IMG/VR virus record: IMGVR_UViG_3300041411_000129
Span: 1 to 64,000 of that record
Length of the DNA stretch: 64,000 bases
Strand: one strand, 5' to 3'
From: a virus
Below the pieces are notes generated by a model. The model was given only the letters and a program-made list of their open reading frames with translations, made no database searches and was not told where the DNA came from. Both the position numbers and the translations under genes were made by a program. Positions 8,061-15,109 of the stretch are shown here, one piece after another (within the stretch, counting starts at the first letter, position 1; the number at the start of each line of letters is the position of its first letter).

Positions 8061-8861
8061 TTAAGCCTCTTCGAGGATGTTGTAATGAAGATACATCGGC
8101 CCGATCATCTGGTCACTGTAGAAGCCTGCCTGAACAACCACTCGGTCAAACCTAGGGTTGCTGTCAGGGACCGCCGAGGTTGGATAGTCGGTAATGTAAC
8201 CTTCATTCCAGCCTGGGATGCCGAGATATGAGCAGGCGTTTTGAAGCGCCGCCCAATCCGTGTAACGCTGACCTGGGCTAGTCGGTTTGATTGCATCACG
8301 AAGACTGGTGAAGTCAACATCCCACGTAACCATCCGAGCAGACATCTTCGAGTTCACCACATCCGGATGATTACGGACTGGCAGAATCTTGATACCAACG
8401 ATGCTATCTAAGAAGGCTTTGGAGTGAGTGAGGTTGATTACAGCCGAACCGATGAAGCCACGGCTGTCAGGCTTAGCCGTCAGCACGAGTTCTTCAGACT
8501 CTCCGTTAGCCACCGTGGGAGGCGTGAACGGTTCGAAGTCATCAACGGTAAGGAAAAGACCGAACGCGCCGTTAATCAGCTTTACAACGCTTGCAGGAGT
8601 GAATTCCTCAAGACTGCGTACATCGGCAGCCTGAATAATGTCACCCAGCACCAAACGTTTGTAATAGATGTCGACTTCATTGTAGTAACCACGCCCCGGA
8701 ACCGACTTTACAGTCAGCTTGGTGTTAGCGGTTTCTGTAGCAACGACTTCGATATCTTGCAGACTAACGTTCATCTCAGTGAACGTCTTTGGCGGCACGT
8801 TGAGGACGTTGAGTTCCTCAATGATCTTACTGGTAGCAGAAGGAACAGTCTCAACAGCCAT
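8061..8861 (-). CDS. Two-domain YxR-family virion protein
   Basis: The product has 266 residues and starts MAVETVPSATSK behind an AAGAGGTG site. Domain A: 'NTKLTVKSVPGRGYYNEVDI', signature 'YYKRLVLGDIIQAAD' (Y67-K-R69), 'LFLTVDDFEPFTPP', 'DSRGFIGSAVINL'. Domain B: 'IKILPVRNHPDVV', 'VTWDVDFTSLRDA', 'WNEGYITDYPTSA' and the end 'MYLHYNILEEA'. Only five bases separate it from the next gene, so translation is probably coupled. It resembles 8873 and 9719 in length and in the W-x-x-x-F-T/S-x-L/Y segment of domain B. Confidence 0.85.
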   Translation of the reverse strand: MAVETVPSATSKIIEELNVLNVPPKTFTEMNVSLQDIEVVATETANTKLTVKSVPGRGYYNEVDIYYKRLVLGDIIQAADVRSLEEFTPASVVKLINGAFGLFLTVDDFEPFTPPTVANGESEELVLTAKPDSRGFIGSAVINLTHSKAFLDSIVGIKILPVRNHPDVVNSKMSARMVTWDVDFTSLRDAIKPTSPGQRYTDWAALQNACSYLGIPGWNEGYITDYPTSAVPDSNPRFDRVVVQAGFYSDQMIGPMYLHYNILEEA

Positions 8862-8872
8862 GACTACACCTC

Positions 8873-9706
8873 TTAATCCACAATCGGATCGTTAAAGTGG
8901 AGAACCAATTGACCAGACCACCCCAACGACATGGTGTCATCGAGATCAACGATGATCACATGGTCGTAGTCCTGATTGGAGACAGGCTCGCCAGACGTCG
9001 GGCCAGCGTAACTAATCGTTGCCCCATCCAGAGAGAAGCGGGAAGCTCCGACCAGTTGCCACGCATCGCCAGAGGCTGCCACAAGGGCATCTTTGATGAT
9101 ACCGAGATCAGCTGTACCAACAACGACGTTAATCAGAGTGGCGTAATACGGACTCATGTCACGCCAGTAGGAGTAACCCACCGAAGCGTACGGCTTGGTA
9201 ATCTGAGGTGATGGGTAGTTCAAGCCCGGCAGTTGCGTAACGGCAATCACGTCTTCTAGAGGCTGTGCCCCAAGTGTGACGTGGAAAGTAACTTCACCGA
9301 TCCAGCCGATACTGTCAGGTTCAGCAACGAGGATCACATCGCCAGCGCCGTCCACTAAAGTCAACGCATTGGAGACGATGTCATTCGCTTCAAAGCCGAT
9401 GCCGTGGCGCTTGTTCAGCAGAGTCACGAAGTCGTCAGTTGTCTGAATGTCATACGCCTTGATGTTCGGACTGATCAGGATCGGCAGATCCGCCAGATCA
9501 AGACGCTTATAGCGGATGGTCGTACTACCGTCGTACGGGCTCAGTGGATTGAGCGCAGTGACCAGCAGCGAAGTATTGGTGCCTGATGCATCCGGCGCTA
9601 CTGGAGTAGGCGTACCGAACGTATACTCGCCCTCAACCAGCTCGACGTTGTTTAACGTCTTGATTGCGCCGAGAATCTCATCAAGCGGTCTTTTATACAA
9701 AGCCAT
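8873..9706 (-). CDS. Two-domain YxR-family virion protein
   Basis: A 277-residue protein that starts MALYKRPLDEIL after an AAGAGG site. Domain A: 'GEYTFGTPTPVAPDA', 'NTSLLVTALNPLSPYDGS', 'IRYKRLDLADLPILISP' (Y66-K-R68), 'GIGFEANDIVSNAL', 'DSIGWIGEVTFHV'. The linker 'VTQLPGLNYPSPQ' is nearly the same as in 6197. Domain B contains 'SYWRDMSPYYATL', a W-Q-L-V-G-A-S segment and the end 'LVLHFNDPIVD'. The match to 6197 across linker and C-terminus makes these two one subgroup. Confidence 0.85.
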   Translation of the reverse strand: MALYKRPLDEILGAIKTLNNVELVEGEYTFGTPTPVAPDASGTNTSLLVTALNPLSPYDGSTTIRYKRLDLADLPILISPNIKAYDIQTTDDFVTLLNKRHGIGFEANDIVSNALTLVDGAGDVILVAEPDSIGWIGEVTFHVTLGAQPLEDVIAVTQLPGLNYPSPQITKPYASVGYSYWRDMSPYYATLINVVVGTADLGIIKDALVAASGDAWQLVGASRFSLDGATISYAGPTSGEPVSNQDYDHVIIVDLDDTMSLGWSGQLVLHFNDPIVD

Positions 9707-9718
9707 ATCGAAACCTCT

Positions 9719-10516
9719 TTATGACCGGTTGAAGTGAATATACGCGTCGCCCTTGTAGCCGTTGATGTCGATACCAGTCTGGATGCAGACGTTGGTGAAA
9801 TCTTTGTTGGCTTCGGGTACGTCTTTTGTCGAATACGATTTCACTGTCTGCGTCATGAACACAGGGATGTCTGGGAAGCCCATCTCGATGAACATCTTCT
9901 GGACAGCCGGCCAGTTGGTCCAACCGTACCAAGCAACACCAAGGATGTTGGAGTAGTACGAGAAGTCCAGACCCCACGTCGCCATGTCGAGGGAAGGTTT
10001 ACCCAAGTCAAGCGGATTATGGTGAGTCAGAACATCCAGCTCTTTGTTAGCAATCGCTACAGACAGCTGAGGACGAATACGAATGAACTGGATAACGAAT
10101 GAACCTTCGTAACCCAACGAGTTAGGGCTAGCCTTGATTACCAAGTTAGCTTGCTCGTTACCACCCAACCAATCGATCGGCTCGTTGACGATGTCGATAG
10201 GGAGGAAGTTGGTGCCGAGGCGTTTGTTCAGGATTGGCAGCAGACGATGAATGTTCGTCTGACCCAAGTCGTTAATAATCGGACGCACACCACCGAAGAT
10301 CTGATCCAGGTTAATACGGCGATAACCAAACCGCGCGTAACCTTCGTAGTCCTTGTTGTCGTACATCGTAACGGTCGGGAGTTCGATGGAACCATCTGCC
10401 AACGACTTCACGTTGCCATAGTAAAGACCACCTACTTCCAACGGTACACTCAAAGCGTTCTGTTGGTTGATGAGACCGATCAGCGCTTCTTCCGACGATC
10501 CCGGTAAAAGTAACAT
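9719..10516 (-). CDS. Two-domain YxR-family virion protein
   Basis: The 265-residue product opens MLLLPGSSEEALIGLINQQN behind a CAGGAG site. Domain A is diverged, with 'GGLYYGNVKSL' in place of the usual TFGTP, 'YEGYARFGYRRINLDQIFGG' (Y65-R-R67), 'LGTNFLPIDIVNEPI' and 'NSLGYEGSFVIQF'. Domain B: 'LDMATWGLDFSYYSNIL', 'YGWTNWPAVQKMF', and the end 'DAYIHFNRS'. A strong hairpin lies between it and the single-domain gene upstream (10624), so it may begin its own transcript or be expressed at a lower level by read-through. Confidence 0.85.
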   Translation of the reverse strand: MLLLPGSSEEALIGLINQQNALSVPLEVGGLYYGNVKSLADGSIELPTVTMYDNKDYEGYARFGYRRINLDQIFGGVRPIINDLGQTNIHRLLPILNKRLGTNFLPIDIVNEPIDWLGGNEQANLVIKASPNSLGYEGSFVIQFIRIRPQLSVAIANKELDVLTHHNPLDLGKPSLDMATWGLDFSYYSNILGVAWYGWTNWPAVQKMFIEMGFPDIPVFMTQTVKSYSTKDVPEANKDFTNVCIQTGIDINGYKGDAYIHFNRS

Positions 10517-10558
10517 AAGGCATCTCCTGGAGTCGAAGCTGACTTAAACGGTAAATAA

Positions 10559-10588
10559 GAGAGGACGAGGCCGAAACCCCGCCCTCTC
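10559..10588 (-). terminator. Putative minus-strand terminator or attenuator hairpin
   Basis: On the minus strand GAGAGGGCGGGG pairs with CCTCGTCCTCTC over 12 positions (two G-U pairs) around a six-base loop, followed by TTATTTACC. It lies in the 107-base gap between two genes of the same strand, so it could end or weaken transcription after 10624. The T-run is short, hence the moderate confidence. Confidence 0.5.
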
Positions 10589-10623
10589 AGATTTATTTGT
10601 ATTAAGACAGTGGTGAAGACCTA

Positions 10624-11145
10624 TTAAACCGGAACGTAGGTCAGACCGTTCAGATCAGTCACGGTCAGGTATTCAGCCAGGTCGATCTCGTCGGAACGGA
10701 GATGGAAGGTCAAGCTGCCGATATACGCCAGCGAGTCAGCCTTCGCCACGACTTGTACGTCGTGAGTTTCGTTCGGGATACCGCCAGTGAAGGTCGGCAG
10801 GTCGCCATCAACGAAGTCTTCCACGCCGAGGTTGATGCTCAGCAGTGCGTTCAGCTGAGGGATGATGTCGGCGATCTTGGTCGACTCACCCAGGCTGAAG
10901 GTTGCGTCCTTGCCGCTTGGCACGAGGATCGCGGTGTTCAGGTGCAGACGGTTGTACTTGAAGGTCTGGGAACCGGTGAAGCCCGAGCCAGCTTTGGCGG
11001 TCAGGGTCACGGAGGTGTTCAGCAGACCAGTGCTGTTTACGGTTGGCAGACCGATGTCGACAACGCCGTAGGTAATACCTTTGTTGTTGTCGGAGTTGAT
11101 AAGGTCAAGGACTACGACCTTGCTTGCTTTAGTCATATCGCTCAT
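10624..11145 (-). CDS. Single-domain YxR-family virion protein
   Basis: A 173-residue protein made of domain A only: 'GVVDIGLPTV', 'NTSVTLTAKAGSGFTGSQT', 'FKYNRLHLNTAI' (Y64-N65-R66), 'LSINLGVEDFVDGDLP', 'DSLAYIGSLTFHL'. It ends with 'LTVTDLNGLTYVPV', exactly the linker that leads into domain B in the longer paralogues. Its codons are enriched in C- and G-ending forms compared with its neighbours, which suggests high expression. A hairpin follows its stop codon. It is probably a major virion component of this cluster; that is an inference from codon use. Confidence 0.85.
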   Translation of the reverse strand: MSDMTKASKVVVLDLINSDNNKGITYGVVDIGLPTVNSTGLLNTSVTLTAKAGSGFTGSQTFKYNRLHLNTAILVPSGKDATFSLGESTKIADIIPQLNALLSINLGVEDFVDGDLPTFTGGIPNETHDVQVVAKADSLAYIGSLTFHLRSDEIDLAEYLTVTDLNGLTYVPV

Positions 11146-11216
11146 TACAGGTACTCTTCAGTAAGTAAGGACAAGTCGGCCTTGGCCAACCACATAGAAT
11201 TCTGCATGTTCATGGA

Positions 11217-11744
11217 TCAAACGACAGGCTCGTAGGTCAAGCCAGAGAGATCAGTAACAGGCAGATAAGCGCTCAGAGGAATCAGCTCTGGCTTCACCTC
11301 AAGGATCAATGTGTCGAGATAAACCATCGAGTCAAAGGTAACCTTGAGTTCGACGTTAGCCGACAGCACGGAACTTAGATCCGGCAGGGGTTTGTCGATG
11401 ATCTTGTTTGCCGAAAGATTGATGTTCAACCTTTCATTGATAGCAGGCAAGAGATCGGACAGATTCACTTCATCCGTGATCGTGAACGCTAGTGACGTCG
11501 TATCTGGATCGACGAAGTCTACTAACCTTACTCGATTGTAATAGAAGCTTTGACTACCCTCGTAGCCTCTTCCCGCGATGGCTGTACCAACCATCAGGGT
11601 ATTACGGTTTACCCCAGCTACAGGGGTAAAAACGCTCGGAGTGCCAAACGTCACTTGGCTAGACGTCAAGGTCCGGTTCTGGTTATCTTGACGAATGAGA
11701 TCGATAACGACGTCTATCTCACTCCGTGTGTAGTCAATGGCCAT
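11217..11744 (-). CDS. Single-domain YxR-family virion protein
   Basis: A 175-residue protein with domain A only: 'SQVTFGTPSVFTPVAG', 'GRGYEGSQSFYYNRVRLVDFV' (Y69-N-R71), 'LNINLSANKIIDKPLP', 'DSMVYLDTLILEV'. It ends 'LPVTDLSGLTYEPVV', the same linker end as 10624, so it stops at the domain boundary. It is the closest relative of 10624 in architecture and the two are adjacent, which points to tandem duplication. No other domain or motif is visible. Confidence 0.85.
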   Translation of the reverse strand: MAIDYTRSEIDVVIDLIRQDNQNRTLTSSQVTFGTPSVFTPVAGVNRNTLMVGTAIAGRGYEGSQSFYYNRVRLVDFVDPDTTSLAFTITDEVNLSDLLPAINERLNINLSANKIIDKPLPDLSSVLSANVELKVTFDSMVYLDTLILEVKPELIPLSAYLPVTDLSGLTYEPVV

Positions 11745-11787
11745 ACACGAGTTCTCGTTAAGGAGTCAGGAGGTCATAGAATTTCGG

Positions 11788-12327
11788 TCAGTTAATCAAC
11801 TGATCGTAAACTCCACCATCGGTCATTGGCTCGCCCCCAGGCGCTACAAGGCCGTTCAATACGTTGTTCGGGAATTGTGACGCTAGGGTGAGGACTCCGT
11901 TGCTTGCGTTGAGTACAAGCGTTCCTAGCCACACGAATGACCTATTTGTAACGGTGATGGTAACAACACCATTCACGTTGGTGTAATCTTTGATATCGTT
12001 CAGACTTAAAACAAAGTTGTATTTAAGTCTAAGGGCAGTCACCACGCTAGCTGGCGTGATCTCCCCCAGTACTTCGACACTGACAACTGGCTCGCCAATA
12101 TCGATGAATGCTTGCTGCATGTCCAAGCGGTTGTAGTAGTAGACGTAACTACCGGTGATCTGCTTACCACGAGCCGTGGCGCCTACCTTGGTGTTCTTTC
12201 CATCGAACTCGCCAGGCACCAATCCGGTGAAAGACAAATTCGACGTACTCAGCGTTACGCCGTATCCTTCTAGGATGGCCTGATTCGCTACCTGAATCAT
12301 CTCGGCCAGCATTTCCTCACCGGTCAT
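11788..12327 (-). CDS. Single-domain YxR-family virion protein, first gene of the minus block
   Basis: The product has 179 residues: 'SNLSFTGLVPGEFDG', 'NTKVGATARGKQITGS', signature 'YVYYYNRLDMQQAFI' (Y65-N-R67), 'YNFVLSLNDIKDYT', 'RSFVWLGTLVLNA'. The end 'FPNNVLNGLVAPGGEPM' corresponds to the linker but continues about a dozen residues further. It closely resembles the end of 29763 ('FSNNILDGLWPP'), a member in a distant cluster. As the first gene of the block it must lie just behind a minus-strand promoter in the 137-base divergent spacer. Confidence 0.85.
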   Translation of the reverse strand: MTGEEMLAEMIQVANQAILEGYGVTLSTSNLSFTGLVPGEFDGKNTKVGATARGKQITGSYVYYYNRLDMQQAFIDIGEPVVSVEVLGEITPASVVTALRLKYNFVLSLNDIKDYTNVNGVVTITVTNRSFVWLGTLVLNASNGVLTLASQFPNNVLNGLVAPGGEPMTDGGVYDQLIN

Positions 12328-12387
12328 AGTCGATACCTGTGCATAAATGGATTAACTGTACATCCTATTTGGATTGGAATGAAAAAG

Positions 12388-12402
12388 ATTACAGTCATAT
12401 AT
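12388..12402 (+). promoter_or_regulatory. Candidate phage promoter motif, copy 1 (ATTACAG type)
   Basis: ATTACAGTCATATAT lies 62 bases before the first start codon of the small-gene operon, in the divergent spacer. Similar 15-mers precede the genes at 16052, 18553 and 20952. TTGGAA 18 bases before TATATT also gives a weak sigma70-like reading, so the two explanations compete. Confidence 0.35.
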
Positions 12403-12448
12403 TGTCGGAGTACACATAACAACGAGATCCATTCTGGATACGTTGAAC

Positions 12449-12461
12449 GACCGAGGAGGTC
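12449..12461 (+). promoter_or_regulatory. Shine-Dalgarno stem-loop 1
   Basis: GACC-GAGGA-GGTC forms a 4-bp stem whose five-base loop holds the ribosome-binding GAGGA. It is preceded by AACG, and the start codon follows three bases later. First of six such elements. Confidence 0.6.
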
Positions 12462-12464
12462 ACC

Positions 12465-12803
12465 ATGTCCACAGTTTTCAATGTAAAAGCAGCTTACGAG
12501 GCTGTAACCAACATCCCTGAGATGATTAAATGGTTACAGGACGTTCAAGCTGTGATGCTCGAGGAGATCGATAACTGGACCTATACCGGGTCTGGCGATT
12601 TCCGTGCCAAGATCGCTGCCCTCGATGAGTGGACAGCCAAGCACCTCTCGCAGATGGCTAACGTCAGCGAGTTGTGGATCACGCTTGATCATGATCAAGC
12701 GATGGCAAAGCTCAACGACTTCAGTGATAGGCTAGATGCCCATCGCGCAAGTATCGTTGAGTTCGGGCAGAAGGTGGAGGAACTGAAGGCCGATCTTGGC
12801 TAA
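12465..12803 (+). CDS. Small helical protein, paralogue of 12866
   Basis: A 112-residue, mostly alpha-helical, soluble protein and the first gene of the small-gene operon. It begins with 'FNVKAAYEAV..IPEMIKWL..VQ', which matches 'FNAKEAYELV..AGMIDWVLSVS' in the following gene, and shares the aromatic 'LDEWTAKHLSQM' region ('EEWDALAKEYTDWTM'). The pair therefore arose by duplication. No signal peptide, membrane segment or catalytic motif is visible. Position at the head of a strong-looking operon and small size are typical of phage accessory proteins that act on host functions, but nothing in the sequence says which. Confidence 0.75.
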   Translation: MSTVFNVKAAYEAVTNIPEMIKWLQDVQAVMLEEIDNWTYTGSGDFRAKIAALDEWTAKHLSQMANVSELWITLDHDQAMAKLNDFSDRLDAHRASIVEFGQKVEELKADLG

Positions 12804-12819
12804 GGTTTCCCACTTAACA

Positions 12820-12842
12820 ACGTCATCCATTTCGGGTGACGT
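12820..12842 (+). other. Intercistronic hairpin
   Basis: ACGTCATCC and GGGTGACGT pair over nine positions (one G-U) around ATTTC, between two small genes. There is no T-run, so it is more likely an mRNA-processing or stability element than a terminator. Confidence 0.4.
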
Positions 12843-12849
12843 CACCAAC

Positions 12850-12862
12850 GACCGTGGAGGTC
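12850..12862 (+). promoter_or_regulatory. Shine-Dalgarno stem-loop 2
   Basis: GACC-GTGGA-GGTC, preceded by AACG, with the start codon three bases downstream. The loop keeps GGA. Confidence 0.6.
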
Positions 12863-12865
12863 CAG

Positions 12866-13114
12866 ATGTCAGAGTTCAATGCGAAAGAAGCTTACGAGTT
12901 AGTTGTAGACAAAGCTGGCATGATTGATTGGGTGCTTTCAGTTAGCGATCAGCTTTCTAAAGAATCCGATCGTCGAGCTGCTGCTATCTCGATGGGGCGG
13001 CATGCTACCTTGATGTCTAACGAGGAGTGGGATGCGCTGGCTAAAGAGTACACCGATTGGACCATGCAGGAACAATCTCTGACCGCCTTCTGCTTCTCTT
13101 TGTTCAAACCCTAG
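12866..13114 (+). CDS. Small helical protein, paralogue of 12465
   Basis: The product has 82 residues. The frame is open ten codons further upstream, but the start MSEFNAKEAYEL is chosen because it follows stem-loop 2 at the same distance as in the sister genes, and because it lines up with 'MSTVFNVKAAYE' of the neighbour. It is shorter than the neighbour because it lacks about 30 C-terminal residues. It ends 'AFCFSLFKP'. No motif for function. A 20-base perfect hairpin follows its stop codon. Confidence 0.75.
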   Translation: MSEFNAKEAYELVVDKAGMIDWVLSVSDQLSKESDRRAAAISMGRHATLMSNEEWDALAKEYTDWTMQEQSLTAFCFSLFKP

Positions 13115-13122
13115 ATACAAAA

Positions 13123-13142
13123 GGCCGGCAATACTGCCGGCC
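13123..13142 (+). other. Intercistronic hairpin
   Basis: GGCCGGCA-ATAC-TGCCGGCC is a perfect 8-bp GC-rich stem, followed by TATCCC rather than T's. It may attenuate transcription or stop 3' exonucleases between the first and second pair of small genes. Confidence 0.5.
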
Positions 13143-13151
13143 TATCCCAAC

Positions 13152-13164
13152 GACTGAGGAAGTC
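13152..13164 (+). promoter_or_regulatory. Shine-Dalgarno stem-loop 3
   Basis: GACT-GAGGA-AGTC. The last stem pair is T-A here instead of C-G in copies 1 and 2, a compensatory change. AACG precedes it and the start codon follows five bases later. Confidence 0.6.
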
Positions 13165-13169
13165 CGACC

Positions 13170-13499
13170 ATGATGAACATCCCGACATTCTTGAAGCTGT
13201 GCGCAGTAGTTGCAACCATTGGCGCCGCAGCTGGTGCTACCGTAAGCTATCTGGAACGTAAAGAGAATCTCCGGAAGGCCGAAGTTATCAAACGCAACAT
13301 CTCCGATCTGGTACGTCTCTGCGATGACATCGTTGCACTGTACGGTCAGAAATCTCTGAGCGCCCAACAGTTGGCAAACCTGATGGAGATCCGTCGTCGT
13401 AACGATAGCAAGTTCGCCAACATGCGGTACGATGAGATCCTGGTGATTCAAAGCCAGATCGAAGTTATCTACAACGTTCTTAACTCCAGCCGTCCCTAA
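13170..13499 (+). CDS. Small membrane-anchored protein, paralogue of 13518
   Basis: The product has 109 residues. An N-terminal hydrophobic segment (about residues 5-24, 'FLKLCAVVATIGAAAGATVS') is followed by a helical cytosolic or periplasmic part. It pairs with the next gene: 'IATIGAAAGATVSYLERKE' versus 'LTTIAATVGGLIYYVSKKT', 'SLSAQQLANLMEIRRRNDSKFANMRYDE' (quoted for its key residues S, L, L, E, R, F, Y) versus 'ALSVKQMGELEQLRQDYKVNF'. The segment looks like a signal anchor, not a cleaved signal. Function unknown. Confidence 0.75.
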   Translation: MMNIPTFLKLCAVVATIGAAAGATVSYLERKENLRKAEVIKRNISDLVRLCDDIVALYGQKSLSAQQLANLMEIRRRNDSKFANMRYDEILVIQSQIEVIYNVLNSSRP

Positions 13500-13500
13500 C

Positions 13501-13513
13501 GTCCGAGGAGGAC
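13501..13513 (+). promoter_or_regulatory. Shine-Dalgarno stem-loop 4
   Basis: GTCC-GAGGA-GGAC. The second and third stem positions differ from the other copies and both sides change together (GACC/GGTC to GTCC/GGAC). AACG overlaps the preceding stop region and the start codon follows four bases later. Confidence 0.65.
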
Positions 13514-13517
13514 TATC

Positions 13518-13856
13518 ATGATTTCCGATGCAATCAAAATCGCAGCAGGCTTGACAACAATCGCAGCGACTGTCGGTGGGTTGATTTATTACGTCAGTAA
13601 GAAAACCGCCGAGAACGACCTCCTGCTTATCAAACAGAAGGTTGGCGCTAACATCGACTTCATCGATGCTTACGTCGCCCTGATGGGTAGCGATGCTCTG
13701 TCGGTGAAACAGATGGGTGAGTTGGAGCAGCTGCGTCAAGACTACAAGGTCAACTTCGCCACCTGTACGTACAACGAGATGGTTATCCTGTTGGCTCAAT
13801 CCAACGGCATCTACATGACCGTCCGTGACGCTGCGAAAGCGCATCAGAAGAAATGA
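13518..13856 (+). CDS. Small membrane-anchored protein, paralogue of 13170
   Basis: The product has 112 residues, with a hydrophobic N-terminal segment (about residues 6-25, 'IKIAAGLTTIAATVGGLIYY') and a Lys-rich helical tail that ends 'AAKAHQKK'. It shares order and spacing of motifs with the upstream gene ('DIVALYGQKSLSAQQL' versus 'DAYVALMGSDALSVKQM'). The stop codon overlaps the next start as ATGA, so translation is coupled. It could be a small inner-membrane protein that targets host envelope or defence functions; that is a guess from size and context. Confidence 0.75.
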   Translation: MISDAIKIAAGLTTIAATVGGLIYYVSKKTAENDLLLIKQKVGANIDFIDAYVALMGSDALSVKQMGELEQLRQDYKVNFATCTYNEMVILLAQSNGIYMTVRDAAKAHQKK

Positions 13857-14314
13857 TCGGTAAAGATCCGGTTGAACTGTTTCTTACTGAGTTAGCAGAG
13901 AGCGTTCCAAACGCTCTCGTTGTTTTTACTCAAGGTAATTGTTTCAAGCTGTACTTGATACTGCGTAGGGTTTACCCGCAAGCAAAGCCGTACTACGCGA
14001 TGTGTCCAGGACATGTTTACACGGAGATCGACGGAAGCTACTACGACATCTGGGGTAAAGTCTCCAGCATCGAATTGAAGCGAATGCAGAACTACCTGAT
14101 CTACCTCCCTGAAGAACCGCGGATATTCAAAGAAGCATTCCGCTGGCAATACCAACCCGAACTCGAAACGACTGAGGAAGTCTCATGCAAAGCATCGAAC
14201 AGCAAATCAAAGATGATGTCACTAAAGTCATTGGTGACAAGAACACTCTCGCGGCTATCGACGAAGCTATCGAAAGCACTGACTACGGCAAGAAGTTCCA
14301 CGCCAACTGGATGA
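13853..14314 (+). CDS. Conserved phage hypothetical with a C-F-K-L / H-V-Y-T / Y-Y-D-I core
   Basis: The product has 153 residues. The core 'GNCFKLYLILRRVYPQAKPYY' followed by 'GHVYTEIDGSYYDIWGKV' is a pattern I recognise from small hypothetical proteins of many tailed phages ('NCFKLWxILRxxYPxAxxYY...HVxTxIDGxYYDIxG'). Cys and His in these positions recall papain- or NlpC-like folds, but this is not established here. The last 43 residues, Ser/Lys-rich and of low complexity, are encoded in the 130 bases that overlap the next gene in another frame. That tail may be a recent extension caused by loss of a stop codon. Confidence 0.65.
   Translation: MIGKDPVELFLTELAESVPNALVVFTQGNCFKLYLILRRVYPQAKPYYAMCPGHVYTEIDGSYYDIWGKVSSIELKRMQNYLIYLPEEPRIFKEAFRWQYQPELETTEEVSCKASNSKSKMMSLKSLVTRTLSRLSTKLSKALTTARSSTPTG
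14170..14182 (+). promoter_or_regulatory. Shine-Dalgarno stem-loop 5, inside an overlapping gene
   Basis: GACT-GAGGA-AGTC, identical to copy 3, preceded by AACG, with the start codon two bases after it. It lies inside the coding sequence of 13853, so the element is kept even where another frame constrains it. Confidence 0.6.
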
Positions 14315-14712
14315 TCGCCCGCGGCTTCTACAACCTCGGCATGAACATCGACTGGACGATTGCCGTTGAGCGTGCCAACGACGTTGTCGCGAAAGATCCG
14401 GATGACCTGGGCTGCAAGATGGCATTCATCGACGCCGACGGCATCGAGACTCTCATCATCCCAGGTAAACACGGCGGCGCTGTCATGCGTGCTAATAAGA
14501 CCGTAGAACTCTACGGTAAGTACAAGTCCTGCAATCTTGACGTGTGGATGGCTCTTGATGGCATCAGCCTTACACACACCTTGCTGGACCTCATGACGCA
14601 AGGTCTTCCATTCATGGGCCTTCTGCCAATCCTCGATTCCATTATCGAGAAGAAAGCAGACCGTGATGAGATGACCCGCCTCCACGCCAAATTCAGAAGC
14701 TACCTCGCTTAA
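14185..14712 (+). CDS. Small acidic soluble protein, unknown
   Basis: A 175-residue protein starting MQSIEQQIKDDVTKV. Predicted mixed alpha/beta. Notable segments are 'DYGKKFHANWMIARGFYNLG' and 'DPDDLGCKMAFIDADGIETL', then a C-terminal helical part with 'MTQGLPFMGLLPILDSI'. No motif recognised. Its first 130 bases overlap the tail of 13853; codon use on this strand is better in this frame (many C-ending codons), so this is the main product of the overlap. Confidence 0.7.
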   Translation: MQSIEQQIKDDVTKVIGDKNTLAAIDEAIESTDYGKKFHANWMIARGFYNLGMNIDWTIAVERANDVVAKDPDDLGCKMAFIDADGIETLIIPGKHGGAVMRANKTVELYGKYKSCNLDVWMALDGISLTHTLLDLMTQGLPFMGLLPILDSIIEKKADRDEMTRLHAKFRSYLA

Positions 14713-14722
14713 GGAAACAATC

Positions 14723-15076
14723 ATGTCACTCGTATCTACAACCATCATGGGTAATGACCTGGTGCTCGGTTCTCATGACGACCCACCAGTCGGTCACCGG
14801 GTTGGTTCGGTTCCGGTGAAGTTCGATAACGGTAAGACCGAGTACATCAGCGTATTCGGTTCTATCCACATCTACACCGACTCCAGAGAGCGTGATCACT
14901 TCGAATCAGAACTGCGTAAGTTCTGCCAAGATCCTGATACCGTTCAGAAGGTTCTCGGTGTCGCAGTCCAGAGCGCCCACGCTAAACGCTTCAACCCCTC
15001 ACGCTCCCAAACCGATCGCGGCTATTATCGCGCCGGTCGTAACGGGAATGTGGAATCACACCAACGCAGCATGTAA
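14723..15076 (+). CDS. Small soluble protein, unknown
   Basis: The product has 117 residues, with start MSLVSTTIMGND after an AAGGAAAC site (no stem-loop here). It looks beta-rich in the first 60 residues ('GHRVGSVPVKFDNGKTEYIS', 'GSIHIYTDS'). A basic, Ser/Arg-rich tail ('AHAKRFNPSRSQTDRGYYRA') might bind nucleic acid. It sits ten bases after its upstream neighbour. Not recognised. Confidence 0.65.
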   Translation: MSLVSTTIMGNDLVLGSHDDPPVGHRVGSVPVKFDNGKTEYISVFGSIHIYTDSRERDHFESELRKFCQDPDTVQKVLGVAVQSAHAKRFNPSRSQTDRGYYRAGRNGNVESHQRSM

Positions 15077-15092
15077 CACCATTATACCTAAC

Positions 15093-15105
15093 GACCGCGG
15101 AGGTC
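15093..15105 (+). promoter_or_regulatory. Shine-Dalgarno stem-loop 6
   Basis: GACC-GCGGA-GGTC, preceded by AACG, with the start codon four bases later. Loop variant GCGGA keeps GGA. Confidence 0.6.
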
Positions 15106-15109
15106 ACAG

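Noticed and set aside
13104-13844. A 246-codon minus-strand frame across the small-gene operon
   Set aside because: It would oppose two paralogous genes with clear ribosome stem-loops; its sequence is shadow-like and lacks a ribosome site.
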